Below, in pieces: positions 43,224-53,600 of a DNA stretch of 64,000 nt. The stretch is taken from the NCBI GenBank assembly GCA_049603715.1, contig JBMYSW010000002.1, positions 1 through 64,000 of the forward strand, given 5' to 3'. The notes beneath the pieces are model-generated. The model was not told the DNA's origin and searched no databases. It was given only the letters and a program-made list of their open reading frames with translations. Each line of letters starts with the position of its first letter. Within the stretch, counting starts at the first letter, position 1. This stretch comes from Pontibacterium sp049603715 (GTDB taxonomy: Bacteria > Pseudomonadota > Gammaproteobacteria > Pseudomonadales > Balneatricaceae). The position numbers and the translations under genes are program-made.

Positions 43224-44339
43224 ATGCGACCGCATTTTCCATGGCGCGAAGGCCATGAGGTGGAGCTGTTAGTCGACGGGGCAAACTTTTTCCCGTCCAT
43301 GCTCGCCGCCATAGAGTCGGCCCGTCACAGTGTGTTGGCTGAGTTTTACCTCGCCACCAGTGGTGTAATGGCCGACCAGTTTATTGATGCCCTAACCGAT
43401 GCCGCTAAGCGGGGTGTTATGGTGCGTATGATTATCGACGGTTATGGCGCCCATAAACTCTCCGATTCCGATAGAGCGAAACTACAAGCTGCAGGCGTGG
43501 CGCTAGTGGTTTATAACCCAGTTCAGGCCAAAAAACTGACCCAAAACTTTTTGCGCGATCACCGAAAGTTGCTGGTGGTAGACCAAGAGTTGGGCTTTTT
43601 AGGCGGCGCAGGCATTGACGATCGTTACTGCTTTAAAGACAACGAGGGCGGCCCGTGGCACGACTACATGGTTAAAGTATCGGGCCCAGCCATTACCGAC
43701 TTAGTGACCTTGTTTCATACTGTGTGGCTGCGCTGCACCGGTGTCGCGCTCACACCCAGTACCCACGAGCAGCCTAAAGGCCATGCCAAGGTGCGAATCA
43801 GCGCCGTTCAGGGCATGTATCACCAAGAAACCAAGTCCACGTTTTTACGTTATGTAAACCAAGCGCGCGAGCGTATTTGGTTAGTAACGGCTTACTTTTT
43901 ACCGACTTACTCGATTCGCCAAGCCCTTAAAAAAGCGGCGGAGCGAGGTGTGGATGTGCGCATTATGATTGCTGGGCACTTTACTGATCAGCCGTGGATC
44001 TATCATGCTTCTAAACATTATTACCGTGATTTGCTCAAAGCCGGTGTAAAAATTTACGAATATCAGCCGCACTTTTTACATGCCAAAGTGGCGATTGTGG
44101 ACGACTGGTCCAGTGTGGGCTCGTGTAACTTTGACCATTGGAATTTGCGTTGGAATCTCGATGTGAATATCGAAGTAAAAGCGACTGAGTTTGTGGCAGA
44201 GCTGGTGGAGAAAGTGGAGTCGGATATTACTCACTGCCATGCAGTGCAGCTTAATCAGTGGTTACAACGTCCGCGTCGTAACAAGCTTAAAGAAGCGTCT
44301 TATGCGTTACTTGGGCGTGTTGCTTTGCGTGTTCGCTAG
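43224..44339 (+). CDS. Phospholipase D/cardiolipin synthase-like protein (ClsB type)
   Basis: This 371-residue protein has two HKD motifs: HRKLLVVDQELGFLGG in the first half and HAKVAIVDDWSSVGSCNFD in the second, the catalytic pair of the PLD superfamily. The length and lack of N-terminal membrane helices match ClsB, which joins phosphatidylethanolamine or phosphatidylglycerol to make cardiolipin. The frame is open from 43059, inside the ABC gene; MRPHFPWREG at 43224 is the family-like start, and an ATG at 43173 is possible. Linked to the exporter. Substrate is inferred. Confidence 0.85.
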   Translation: MRPHFPWREGHEVELLVDGANFFPSMLAAIESARHSVLAEFYLATSGVMADQFIDALTDAAKRGVMVRMIIDGYGAHKLSDSDRAKLQAAGVALVVYNPVQAKKLTQNFLRDHRKLLVVDQELGFLGGAGIDDRYCFKDNEGGPWHDYMVKVSGPAITDLVTLFHTVWLRCTGVALTPSTHEQPKGHAKVRISAVQGMYHQETKSTFLRYVNQARERIWLVTAYFLPTYSIRQALKKAAERGVDVRIMIAGHFTDQPWIYHASKHYYRDLLKAGVKIYEYQPHFLHAKVAIVDDWSSVGSCNFDHWNLRWNLDVNIEVKATEFVAELVEKVESDITHCHAVQLNQWLQRPRRNKLKEASYALLGRVALRVR

Positions 44340-44423
44340 GCTTCGGTACGGGCTGCGCGCTAGGCTTTAGCGTAAATAACAGGTGAAGGGATTAAAGCTT
44401 GGTAGGGGCGTGAAACACTAAGT

Positions 44424-44448
44424 ACTCAGCGAGCGGTGCCCGCTGAGT
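44424..44448. terminator. Hairpin between convergent genes
   Basis: ACTCAGCG (44424-44431), a 9-nt loop and CGCTGAGT (44441-44448) form a perfect 8-bp stem between the phospholipase D-like gene and the UPF0149 gene. No T-run follows on either strand, so it may be a weak or factor-dependent terminator. Confidence 0.4.
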
Positions 44449-44473
44449 GATCGCAGCTTGTGCTTATTTCAGC

Positions 44474-45061
44474 TTATTTAGCTGGCGCGTGGAATAGCAA
44501 GAAAAGGTCAACCAGCAAGTCTGGTACTTGCTGGGCCATTTCTTCACAAGCTTTTTCGTTTTTGCGAGTGGCTTTCATTTCTGGGTCGTCGTTAAACAAG
44601 TCAGACAGTACCATGATCGGCAGCAAAGACTCTGCGACTTCTTCTTCCTGTTGGTGGTTAAACCAAGCATCTTCGTTTAGGAAAACACCTTCCATAAACG
44701 CCTGACACCACCACGTAAGCGCGCTCACTTCTTCGTCTTCTTCTGGCTCAAGTGTCAGATCGAGAGGAAGGTCAATTTCTTGGTCGCTGTACAAGTTGCT
44801 GTGTACAAACTGGTACAAGCGGCGCAACAAGCCCAAAATTTCGTCTTTTTGCTGGCTGCTTTCCCACTGAGGTTCTTCATCAAAAATCAGCTCATACCAG
44901 TCAGCTTCCTCAACCTTTTTGGGGCTGATGTTGCAGGCGGTAAATAAACCGTGAACGCCTACTAAATCAAGGGACTCTTCAGACACCGTATCTGAATATA
45001 AAAAGTCATCGAGGGTATCGAGTTCGTCGCTTGTTAGCTCTAAATTAAAAGTTGCGCTCAT
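44474..45061 (-). CDS. UPF0149 (YgfB/YecA) family protein
   Basis: This 195-residue acidic protein has the UPF0149 N-terminal pattern LTSDELDTLDDFLYS then LDLVGVHGLFTACNISPKKV, with WWCQAFMEGVFLNEDAW in the central helix and LPIMVLSDLF near the end. Length is typical. The C-terminal SEC-C zinc motif of some YecA proteins is absent, so it is of the YgfB type. Its function is not well defined. The frame opens at 45082, but AGGA lies 8 nt before the ATG at 45061. It is divergent from recQ. Confidence 0.85.
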   Translation of the reverse strand: MSATFNLELTSDELDTLDDFLYSDTVSEESLDLVGVHGLFTACNISPKKVEEADWYELIFDEEPQWESSQQKDEILGLLRRLYQFVHSNLYSDQEIDLPLDLTLEPEEDEEVSALTWWCQAFMEGVFLNEDAWFNHQQEEEVAESLLPIMVLSDLFNDDPEMKATRKNEKACEEMAQQVPDLLVDLFLLFHAPAK

Positions 45062-45209
45062 GGGGGATGTCCTGCCATTCAATTATCTGCGGTGATTGTA
45101 GCGCTCACAGTCAAAACTACCAGACTTATTTACACAATAGAGCCATTATGCTCGATATATCCGAATCATTAGGATGACAGCTGTCACGCGGTCACGGATA
45201 ATACGGCGC

Positions 45210-47345
45210 ATGATGACCCATGCCCACCAAGTATTACAACAGGTATTTGGCTATACCGAGTTCCGTTCACCCCAACAAGACGTGGTAGAGACCCTTGCAT
45301 CTGGTCAAGATGCATTGGTTATTATGCCTACCGGCGGAGGTAAAAGCCTTTGCTATCAATTGCCTGCGTTGATCCGCGACGGTGTCGGTGTGGTGGTGTC
45401 GCCGCTCATTGCCTTGATGCAAGACCAAGTAACCGCGCTGTCCCAGTGGGGCATTAGTGCAGGTTGCCTTAACTCAAGTATGAGTTTCGAAGACTTGCGT
45501 AACACAGAGCAAGCCTTGCTCAATAATCAGCTGCAAATGGTTTACATCGCGCCCGAGCGTTTGATGCAGCCGCGCACCTTACAGTTGTTTAGCCAGTGCC
45601 AAATCGCTTTATTCGCTATCGACGAAGCCCACTGTGTATCCCAATGGGGCCACGACTTTAGGCCCGAGTACTTGCAGCTCGAGCAGCTCGCTCAGCGTTT
45701 TCCTCATGTGCCTCGCATTGCCTTAACGGCGACTGCCGATAAACGCACCCAAGCCGAAATTATTGAGCGCTTATCCCTCGAAAATGCCCGACACTTTATT
45801 CAGGGCTTTGATAGGCCGAATATTCGTTATCGCATTGGCCAAAAAGATCGCGCCAAAGAACAGCTGCTTAAGTTTTTAAAAGACGAACACCCCAAAGATA
45901 CGGGTGTGGTTTATTGCTTGTCGCGCAAACGAGTGGAAGAAACTGCCGAATTTTTAGCGAGTAAAGGTTTTAACGCCTTGCCGTATCACGCAGGGTTGCC
46001 AGCGGAGTTGCGAGCTCATAACCAACATCGCTTTGTTACCGACGACCCTATCATTATGGTCGCCACCATTGCGTTTGGTATGGGTATTGATAAGCCCAAC
46101 GTGCGCTTTGTTGCCCATTTGGATTTACCTAAAAGCATAGAGGCCTATTACCAAGAAACGGGTCGTGCGGGTCGCGACGGTTTACCTGCCGATGCGTGGA
46201 TGGTGTATGGCCTGCAAGATGTCATGTTTTTGAGGCAAATGCTGTCGTCTTCCAACGCACCTTTTGAGCAAAAGCAGATAGAACAGCAAAAGCTAGAGGC
46301 CATGTTAGGCTTGTGTGAGGTGACCGAATGTCGCCGCAAAACGCTATTGGCTTATTTTGGTGAAGAGCTACACGAAGACTGTGGTAACTGCGATACCTGC
46401 CTTGAGCCGGTGCCTGTATGGGATGGCACTGAAGCCAGCCGTAAAGCCCTATCGGCAGTGTATCGCACTGGCCAACGCTTTGGCGTGACTCATATTGTAG
46501 ATACGTTGCGTGGCCAAGCCACCGACAAGGTAAAGTCCTTTGGTCACGAACAGCTCTCCACCTTTGGCATTGGTAAAGAGCTAGATAAAAAGCAGTGGCG
46601 TTCAGTGTTTCGCCAACTGGTGGCACGGGGTTATCTCAACGTGGATGCTCAAGGGCAGGGTGTATTACAGCTCTCGGAACAATGTCGCGCGCTGTTAAAG
46701 GGCGAGGAAACCATTTCATTGCGACAAGATCAGCGCAAAACCACTGGCTTTGATCGTAAGCAAACACCACAAAACAACTTGGATGCCGCTGAGTTTGAGC
46801 TATGGAATGCTTTGCGTGCCGAGCGTAAGCGTCTTGCCGACGAGCAAGATGTACCGCCGTATGTGATCTTCCACGATGCAACGCTAATGGAAATGGTGAT
46901 GTATCGCCCAACCAGCTTTGCCCAGCTGCGTAAAATCAGTGGGGTAGGCGAGCGTAAACTTGACTTGTATGGCGACGCCTTTATTCAGGTGCTTAGCGAG
47001 TTTGACGATAACCACAGCCAATCGTCACTGGTGAAGAGCCAAGCCGAAGAAGCTCTTGCGCTTTATTTGGCGGGTATGACCGTCGACCAAGTAGCGCGGC
47101 AGCTTAAACTCAGCGACAAAGCCATTTACGGCCATTTGGCCAAAGCCATTGGTGAGCAAAAACTCGACTTAACCGATGTGGTGGCCTTGCCGCAGCAAGA
47201 GATTGAGACGATTACCAGCGTCATGCTGGATAGCCTTGAAGCCAGCGGCGCTTCGTTAACCCCAGTGTTTGATAGCCTTGGCGGAAAATACTCTTTGGGG
47301 GTTTTGCGCTGTATCAAAGCGAGTATTAAGGCGAGCACGGTGTGA
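45210..47345 (+). CDS. recQ: ATP-dependent DNA helicase RecQ
   Basis: This SF2 helicase (about 711 residues) unwinds recombination and replication intermediates. Walker A is MPTGGGKSLCYQLPAL, the DEAH box IDEAHCVSQWGHDFRPEYLQL is kept, and motif VI is QETGRAGRDGLPADAW. The zinc-binding cysteines are in CEVTECRRKTLLAYFGEELHEDCGNCDTC. RQC and HRDC domains follow (PYVIFHDATLMEMV). The C-terminus carries about 90 extra residues (LYLAGMTVDQVARQLKLSDKAIYGHL), which look like a helix-turn-helix domain found in some RecQ proteins, so it exceeds the usual 600. ATG 45174, 45210 and 45213 are alternatives. yqaA overlaps the stop. Confidence 0.94.
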   Translation: MMTHAHQVLQQVFGYTEFRSPQQDVVETLASGQDALVIMPTGGGKSLCYQLPALIRDGVGVVVSPLIALMQDQVTALSQWGISAGCLNSSMSFEDLRNTEQALLNNQLQMVYIAPERLMQPRTLQLFSQCQIALFAIDEAHCVSQWGHDFRPEYLQLEQLAQRFPHVPRIALTATADKRTQAEIIERLSLENARHFIQGFDRPNIRYRIGQKDRAKEQLLKFLKDEHPKDTGVVYCLSRKRVEETAEFLASKGFNALPYHAGLPAELRAHNQHRFVTDDPIIMVATIAFGMGIDKPNVRFVAHLDLPKSIEAYYQETGRAGRDGLPADAWMVYGLQDVMFLRQMLSSSNAPFEQKQIEQQKLEAMLGLCEVTECRRKTLLAYFGEELHEDCGNCDTCLEPVPVWDGTEASRKALSAVYRTGQRFGVTHIVDTLRGQATDKVKSFGHEQLSTFGIGKELDKKQWRSVFRQLVARGYLNVDAQGQGVLQLSEQCRALLKGEETISLRQDQRKTTGFDRKQTPQNNLDAAEFELWNALRAERKRLADEQDVPPYVIFHDATLMEMVMYRPTSFAQLRKISGVGERKLDLYGDAFIQVLSEFDDNHSQSSLVKSQAEEALALYLAGMTVDQVARQLKLSDKAIYGHLAKAIGEQKLDLTDVVALPQQEIETITSVMLDSLEASGASLTPVFDSLGGKYSLGVLRCIKASIKASTV

Positions 47346-47836
47346 GTTTTACCTCGCTGGTACTTGCTGTTTGGGCCTCGGGGTTTTTAGCGGCTACGCT
47401 ATTGCCCGGAGGCTCAGAGGCGGCCTTTGTACTGGCTTTATCGCAACTCGACGAAACTCCTGACTTATCTTATACCCCTTGGCTCGCCAGTTGGCCGAGT
47501 GTACCAGCGAATAGCGATTTGGGCATATGGCTGCTGATTCATATCTCCATTGCCAATACCCTTGGTGCCTTGGTTACTTTTTTTATGGGGTATGTGGGCG
47601 CGCGTTGGCTTCCTGAAGAAGGCAAAAGCCGCTCGCTTTCGGTTTCACTTCGCTTGTTTAAGCGTTATGGCCTTTGGAGTTTGTTGCTCTCGTGGCTTCC
47701 GCTGGTGGGCGATGTGTTGTGTTTGGCGGCGGGTGTGGCTCGCTTGCCGTGGCTATGGGCGACGGTGCTCATCTTCGTTGGCAAGTTCGTTCGCTACAGC
47801 CTTATTTGGGCTGCGGTTGTTGGCGTTGTTGCTTAG
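47342..47836 (+). CDS. yqaA: YqaA family (DedA-like) membrane protein
   Basis: This 164-residue membrane protein has the YqaA/VTT-type pattern: an N-terminal LAVWASGFLAATLLPGGSEAAFVLAL, then IANTLGALVTFFMGYVGARW, and LFKRYGLWSLLLSWLPLVGDVLCLAAGVARLPW (as separate segments). These are features of DedA-related proteins tied to membrane lipid or envelope balance. The start is a GTG overlapping the recQ stop (GTGTGA), so translation is coupled. It should be co-transcribed with recQ. Function in this host is not known. Confidence 0.88.
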   Translation: MSFTSLVLAVWASGFLAATLLPGGSEAAFVLALSQLDETPDLSYTPWLASWPSVPANSDLGIWLLIHISIANTLGALVTFFMGYVGARWLPEEGKSRSLSVSLRLFKRYGLWSLLLSWLPLVGDVLCLAAGVARLPWLWATVLIFVGKFVRYSLIWAAVVGVVA

Positions 47837-48046
47837 CTCGCTGTTTTAAGTGGCGCTGCCGTTGCTTCGAGTCTTGTGTTTATTAACTAACTAAATTCCC
47901 TCTAATTGTCGTTAAAGTTATTGGCTTTGGCGAATGCTTGGTATACTTGCGCCCTTGCCTTGGGCGAAAGGGCCATCACTGGCTTTGCTCTCGGTTTTTT
48001 AAAGGTTTTTACCAAACGCCAACCCAACTTAGTGCTGTTTACCACC

Positions 48047-48964
48047 ATGTCCGACACTGTAATGCCAACCACCGACGCTGTTGATGCCTCTGTGGCCGAA
48101 GAAAAGAAACTTAAAGTCCGTCAAAACAAGTTGCAAAAGCGCCTTCGTCGCGAAGTGGGCAAAGCAATTGAAGACTTTAATATGATCGAAGATGGCGACA
48201 AGGTCATGGTATGTTTGTCGGGTGGTAAAGACTCATACACCTTGCTCGATATTTTGATGAACCTGCAAAAAAGCGCGCCCATCAGCTTCGAGATTGTTGC
48301 GGTTAACATGGACCAAAAGCAGCCAGGTTTCCCAGAGCATGTTCTGCCTGCTTACTTAGAAAGCATTGGTGTTGAGTACCATATCATTGAGCGCGATACC
48401 TATTCGGTGGTGAAAGAGTTGGTACCTGAAGGTAAAACCACCTGTGCGCTATGCTCGCGCTTACGTCGTGGCACCTTGTACGGCTTTGCCGAAGAAATTG
48501 GCGCTAACAAGTTGGCTCTTGGTCATCACCGCGACGACATTCTAGAAACCTTCTTCTTGAACATGTTTTACGGCGGTAAGCTTAAGTCGATGCCACCTAA
48601 GCTCGTGTCTGACGACGGTAAAAACATGGTCATTCGCCCGCTGGCTTATGCGCGCGAAAAAGACATTGCCGAATACGCTGAGTTACGCCAATACCCAATC
48701 ATTCCGTGTAACTTGTGCGGCTCGCAAGACGGCTTACAGCGTCAAGTTATCAAAGAAATGATGCAAAGCTGGGATAAGTCTCACCCCGGCCGTTTGGAGT
48801 CTATGTTCCGTGCGCTGCAAAATGTGGTGCCATCGCACCTTGCCGACACCGAGCTGTTCGATTTTAAAGGCCTAGAGCTGGGTTACGCTCACGGTATTAA
48901 AATGCTCGATAACGGCGAAGAAGCGCCGGCGATGCCAAAAACCATCGACATTCTCTCTTTATAA
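48047..48964 (+). CDS. ttcA: tRNA 2-thiocytidine synthetase TtcA
   Basis: This 305-residue enzyme thiolates cytidine 32 of some tRNAs using ATP and an iron-sulfur cluster. The PP-loop SGGKDS is at residues 58-63. The two CxxC pairs are CALC and CNLC. LKLQKRLRREVGKAIEDFNMIEDGDKVMVCLSGGKDS and HHRDDILETFFLNMFYGGKLKSMPPKL are the family core. The frame is open from a TTG at 47906, but the preceding residues do not resemble TtcA, and the ATG at 48047 gives the normal length. It has a strong hairpin after the stop. Confidence 0.95.
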   Translation: MSDTVMPTTDAVDASVAEEKKLKVRQNKLQKRLRREVGKAIEDFNMIEDGDKVMVCLSGGKDSYTLLDILMNLQKSAPISFEIVAVNMDQKQPGFPEHVLPAYLESIGVEYHIIERDTYSVVKELVPEGKTTCALCSRLRRGTLYGFAEEIGANKLALGHHRDDILETFFLNMFYGGKLKSMPPKLVSDDGKNMVIRPLAYAREKDIAEYAELRQYPIIPCNLCGSQDGLQRQVIKEMMQSWDKSHPGRLESMFRALQNVVPSHLADTELFDFKGLELGYAHGIKMLDNGEEAPAMPKTIDILSL

Positions 48965-48986
48965 ACCCTAGCTCACCTAGGGTTTT
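48963..48986 (+). terminator. Terminator after ttcA
   Basis: AAACCCTAG (48963-48971), loop CTCAC, CTAGGGTTT (48977-48985) and a T-run form a perfect 9-bp stem that overlaps the end of the stop codon. Confidence 0.82.
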
Positions 48987-49060
48987 AGATGTAAAGCGGT
49001 GACAGCCTTTGTGCGTCATCGCTTTATTTATTTTCGCCCACAAGGACGTTAGGAGTTTTT

Positions 49061-50254
49061 ATGAATCTATATGTTTACCTCCTTACCGCTTGCCAAGCGC
49101 TGCTCTCAACAGGGCAGGTGTTGCTGATCTCGGTAAGTGCGCTTATTGGTTTATCGCTCGCGGGGAACCCTGCGCTGTCGACCCTTCCTGTTGCCACCAT
49201 GTTTGTGGGCTTGATGATGACCACCATTCCCGCCTCGTTAATTATGGCGAAAATCGGCCGTAAGCGCGGGTTTGTATTGGGTAACAGTATTGGTGTAAGT
49301 GGCGCTTTGTTATCGCTATTATCCCTGTATCAGCAAAGCTTTGCGCTCTTTTGCTTCGCTACGGGGTTGTTAGGTGTGGGTGTTGGGTTTGGTAACTTAT
49401 ATCGCTTTACAGTGGTTGAAGTGTGCCAAAAAGGCGCTGAAAGCCGAGCGGTATCCCTCGTTATGGCGGGTGGTGTTTTTGCGGCTATTGTCGGGCCGAG
49501 CCTTGCGGTTTGGAGCCAAAGTTGGCTGTCGTTTAATGTGTACGCCGGTGCCTTTATTGGCTTAACAGGCTTGTACCTTACCGCGCTGTTTTTGCTGACC
49601 TTTATTAAAATTCCACCGATGGTGCTAAACGGCTCTGACGCTGAGCAACGCCCACTCGGGCAGATTTTAACTCAGCCTTTGTTTGTTATTTCTGTTGTAT
49701 CGGCGCTGGTTGGCTACGGTGTCATGAACCTATTGATGACCGCAACGCCATTGGCGATGGATCATCATGGTCATGATTTTCCAAGTGTTGCCAATGTGAT
49801 TCAGTGGCACGTGTTAGGTATGTTCGTTCCCTCATTTTTTACAGGAAGATTGGTTGAGCGTTTTGGGCACTATCGTTTAATCTTTACCGGTATTGCGCTG
49901 ATGCTTGGCTGTATTTTTGTCAACTTTACCGGCCAAGGTGAATGGCAATTTTGGGTGGCGTTGGTGTTGCTAGGTATTGGTTGGAACTTTATGTTTATCC
50001 CAGCCACGGCGCTGTTAACCAAAGCCTATCGCCCAAGTGAAAAAGCCAAAACCCAAGCGGCTAACGAGTTTATTGTGTTCTCGGTCGTCACTATTACGGC
50101 GCTGTTTAGTGGCGCGCTTGAAGCCACGGTAGGTTGGGTGCCGATGAACCTGTTAATGATCCCAGTGCTTGTTTTAACTGCGACTGTGGTGACTTGGCAG
50201 TTAGTGCGACTTAAGTCAGCGGCGGCACAGGTACAGGCCTCTGCCGAAGTATGA
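49061..50254 (+). CDS. MFS transporter, substrate unknown
   Basis: This 397-residue major facilitator protein has twelve predicted helices. IMAKIGRKRGFVLGN is the motif after helix 2 and SFFTGRLVERFGHYRLIFTG its second-half match. AGGAG precedes the ATG. It lies between ttcA and the recCBD operon and is followed 60 bp later by the small acidic gene. A histidine-rich loop (MDHHGHDF) near the middle is notable. No substrate can be read from the sequence. Confidence 0.8.
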   Translation: MNLYVYLLTACQALLSTGQVLLISVSALIGLSLAGNPALSTLPVATMFVGLMMTTIPASLIMAKIGRKRGFVLGNSIGVSGALLSLLSLYQQSFALFCFATGLLGVGVGFGNLYRFTVVEVCQKGAESRAVSLVMAGGVFAAIVGPSLAVWSQSWLSFNVYAGAFIGLTGLYLTALFLLTFIKIPPMVLNGSDAEQRPLGQILTQPLFVISVVSALVGYGVMNLLMTATPLAMDHHGHDFPSVANVIQWHVLGMFVPSFFTGRLVERFGHYRLIFTGIALMLGCIFVNFTGQGEWQFWVALVLLGIGWNFMFIPATALLTKAYRPSEKAKTQAANEFIVFSVVTITALFSGALEATVGWVPMNLLMIPVLVLTATVVTWQLVRLKSAAAQVQASAEV

Positions 50255-50314
50255 GTATGTTTAGACGCTAAACTAAACCTAAAAGTAAGTTAAAGATTCA
50301 AAGGTAGTTACATC

Positions 50315-50536
50315 ATGAAAAGTTATTTGTTTGAGACAGAAGGCGACCGCGGCGGTGTAATTCTGTGTGATGTGGAAACCCTAGAAGACGCGGTGGTGTA
50401 TTTGCAAAACCGCTTTAAAGGTGTGGTGAAGGTACAGCAAGGTCGCGACTACTGGAGTGAGGAAGACGGTTTAAACCTAACGCCCGAAACCCAAGCGGCC
50501 CTTGATGCCGAAGCGGCTCAGGCAGCCGAAAATTAG
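50315..50536 (+). CDS. Small acidic protein, unknown
   Basis: This 73-residue soluble protein starts MKSYLFETEGDRGGVILCDVETLEDAVVYLQ and ends in an Ala/Glu/Gln-rich tail (TQAALDAEAAQAAEN). AAAGG precedes the ATG, and codon use is like its neighbours, so it is probably real. I do not recognise a family. It lies between the MFS gene and recC, followed by a hairpin, so it may end that transcript. Confidence 0.65.
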   Translation: MKSYLFETEGDRGGVILCDVETLEDAVVYLQNRFKGVVKVQQGRDYWSEEDGLNLTPETQAALDAEAAQAAEN

Positions 50537-50566
50537 AAGCCTAGCAAGCTAAAAAGCTAGGGCTTC
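50536..50566 (+). terminator. Hairpin before recC
   Basis: GAAGCCTAGC (50536-50545) and GCTAGGGCTTC (50556-50566) pair with a one-base bulge around an AT-rich loop. TTTTC follows 4 nt later. It probably separates the upstream transcript from recC. Confidence 0.6.
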
Positions 50567-50619
50567 CCAGTTTTCTTCAGCACCCTCTATTTTATCGGCT
50601 GTTAAAGGAGCGCATTGCC

Positions 50620-53600
50620 GTGTTTTTTGTGTATCACTCCAACGCACTGGATGTACTTAAAGACCTGCTCACTCATATAGTGACCAATACGCCCCTTGAT
50701 GACCCCTTCGCCACCGAAAATATATTGGTGCAAAGCCCTGGTATGGCCCAGTGGCTTAAGCTTGAACTCGCACAAGCACAAGGCATAGCGGCTGCGGTGG
50801 ACTTTCCGCTACCGGCCTCTTATTTGTGGCGCAACTTTGCCGAGCTGTTAGACGATGTGCCCGAGCGCTCCGCCTTTGATAAAGAGGCGATGACATGGCG
50901 CTTAATGGCCGTGTTACCCCAATGCTTAGATGCACCTGAGTTTGCCGCGCTGAAAGGTTATTTAGATACCGAAGCGACACAGGCGGCAGGGTGTATTCAT
51001 TACAAGTCTTACCAGCTGTGCAGCCGCATTGCCGACACCTTTGACCAATATTTGGTCTATCGCCCTGAGTGGATTGAAGACTGGCAAGCAGGCGGTGCCA
51101 TGGCCGCCGAAAGCCAACCTTGGCAGCCTATTTTGTGGCGCGCCTTGGTGGCCGAGACGGCGCGCTTAGGTCTATCACACTGGCATCGTGGCAATATGAT
51201 GTCGTCGTTTATCCAAAAAGCCGAAGCAAAGCCTGTGTCTAAGCGGTTGTTTGTTTTTGGTATATCGGCGCTACCACAACATTACCTTGATGCGCTTGCT
51301 GCCATTGCTAAGCACAGCGATGTTCACTTGTTTGTGACCAACCCTTGTCGCAGCTATTGGGGTGACCTTGTTGACGCAAAGTTTTTAGCCAAAATTGACG
51401 AGCGTTGGTTGGCGAAGCTTGACTTACCTGACGCCAATGCAGACCTTGCGGATGTGGGCGACGACACCAACCCCGCCGACCTTTACGAAGTGGGTAACCC
51501 TCTTTTGGCTTCTATGGGTAAGCTGGGGCGCGATTACTTAGTTCAGCTGCAATCTATGCCCGTGCGCGAGATCGACGCCTTTGCCGAAGCACCCAGCGAT
51601 GGCCTGTTACATCAAATTCAGCGTGATATTCTCGATTTAAAAGACCCAAAAGACGAAGCCGAAAAGCGCTTAATTGCCACAGATGATCGCTCATTACGTA
51701 TTCATGGCTGCCACAGCCCCATGCGCGAGCTAGAGGTGTTGCACGACCAGCTTTTGGCGATGTTCGACACCGCCGCACATCAAGGCCAAACGCTAGAGCC
51801 CAAAGACATTATCGTTATGATGTCAGACGTGGCGACTTATGCACCATATATTGATGCGGTGTTTGGCCAAGCCCAAGGCAACCACTACATTCCTTATTCC
51901 ATTGCCGACAAAAGCCTAGAGCAAGAAAGCCCTGTGCTGAACAGCGTGATGAGCTTTATGCAGCTGGGCAAATCACGACTCGAAGTCACCGATGTGCTGG
52001 AGCTACTCGAAGTACCAGCGATTTTGACCAAACTGGGCTTAGATGAGCAAAGCTTTAAGCGCATTCGCCATTGGGTTACCGATGCCCATATTCGTTGGGG
52101 GCTCAGCGGCGAGCAACGCCAGCAGTGGGATATTCCCGCCTTTGAGCAAAACAGCTGGCTGTTTGGCCTAAAACGAATGCTGGCCGGTTATGCTCTTGGT
52201 GAGCAACACGCCCCTTGGTTAGAAATCGCCGGTTATCACGGTATCGAAGGGCTAGAAGCCAAAGACTTGGGTGCCTTGGTGCGATTTGTAGAGCTTCTGT
52301 GTGAAGCCTGCGAAGCCTTTAGTGGCGACGCCAGCCTTGCCACATGGCAGCAGCGGGTATTGGCGCTCTTAGATAACGTGTACGAAGCCGATCCAAATGA
52401 CGAGTTTGCCCTAGAGCAAATTCGCAAAGCTATGGCGCAGTTGCAGCGAGTTTATGGCGAGTCGGGCATGGACGAAACCATTCCCGTTGATGTGCTCATC
52501 GACTTTATTCAAAACCACATCAGCGGCGAGAGTAGCGGCCGTGGCTTTATGGTGGGTGCGGTGAACTTCTGTACCCTCATGCCCATGCGTTCCATTCCAT
52601 TTAAGGTGGTGTGCTTATTAGGCATGAACGACGGCAGCTACCCGCGCAGCATGCCACCGCTAGGCTTTGACCTGATTGCCGAACATCCGCAGCGGGGCGA
52701 CCGCTCCCGCCGTGACGACGACCGCTACCTGTTTTTAGAAGCGATCCTCTCGGCCCAAGAAGAGCTCTACATCAGCTACTTAAGCCGAAGTGTGCAGGAC
52801 AACAGCGAAAAAGTGGCCTCGGTGTTGGTGAGTGAACTCACCGAATATATCGACGCAGGTTACGCATTACACCTTGAGTCAGACGCACAGGAAGCACCTA
52901 TGTTGTCTGAATGGCTCACTACTGAACATGCGCTGGTTCCCTACAGCAAAGGCTATTTTGGCTCTAGCCAAGTGGACGACGACAGCCGCTTATTTAGCTA
53001 CGCCCAAGATTGGCACCAAGCACTTACGGCAATGTCCGAGCAAGGGGATATGAGCGCCGAAATCACCAACGACCAACCCGCACCGCTCAGCCCTGTGTTA
53101 CTCGACGAACAGCTGGATATCGACACCTTGGTTCGCTTTTTTAAGGGGCCTGTGCAGCAGTTTTTTAACCAGCGTTTGCAGGTGTTTTTTGATGATAACC
53201 TCGATGGGTCGGTGAGCCTCAGCGCCAGCGATACCGACGCCACCGAGCCATTCGACCTTGATAACCTCGTTAAATACCAGCTGTCTGACCGTTACCTAGA
53301 TGCGGCTTTAGAGCAATTTAGTTCGACACCGTCTATCGCTAGCCAAGATGGCGAAGCCAATATCCTTAACGGCCTAGACGACCATATCGCTGCCGAAGGT
53401 GTACTGCCTGTGTCGGCTGTGGCAGGGCGTCGCCAGCAAGTAGTCAAAAGCGAGAGTATCGAGCTTGCCCAAGCCGTAAGCAAAGCGATGCAAGGGCCAA
53501 GGCAGCGTTTTGAGTTAAGTGTACCGCTGCAAGTACAAAACCTGGTGGACCCAGCCCAAGCACCACAGTCTATTGAGTTGGTTGGTTGGCAAGATCATTG

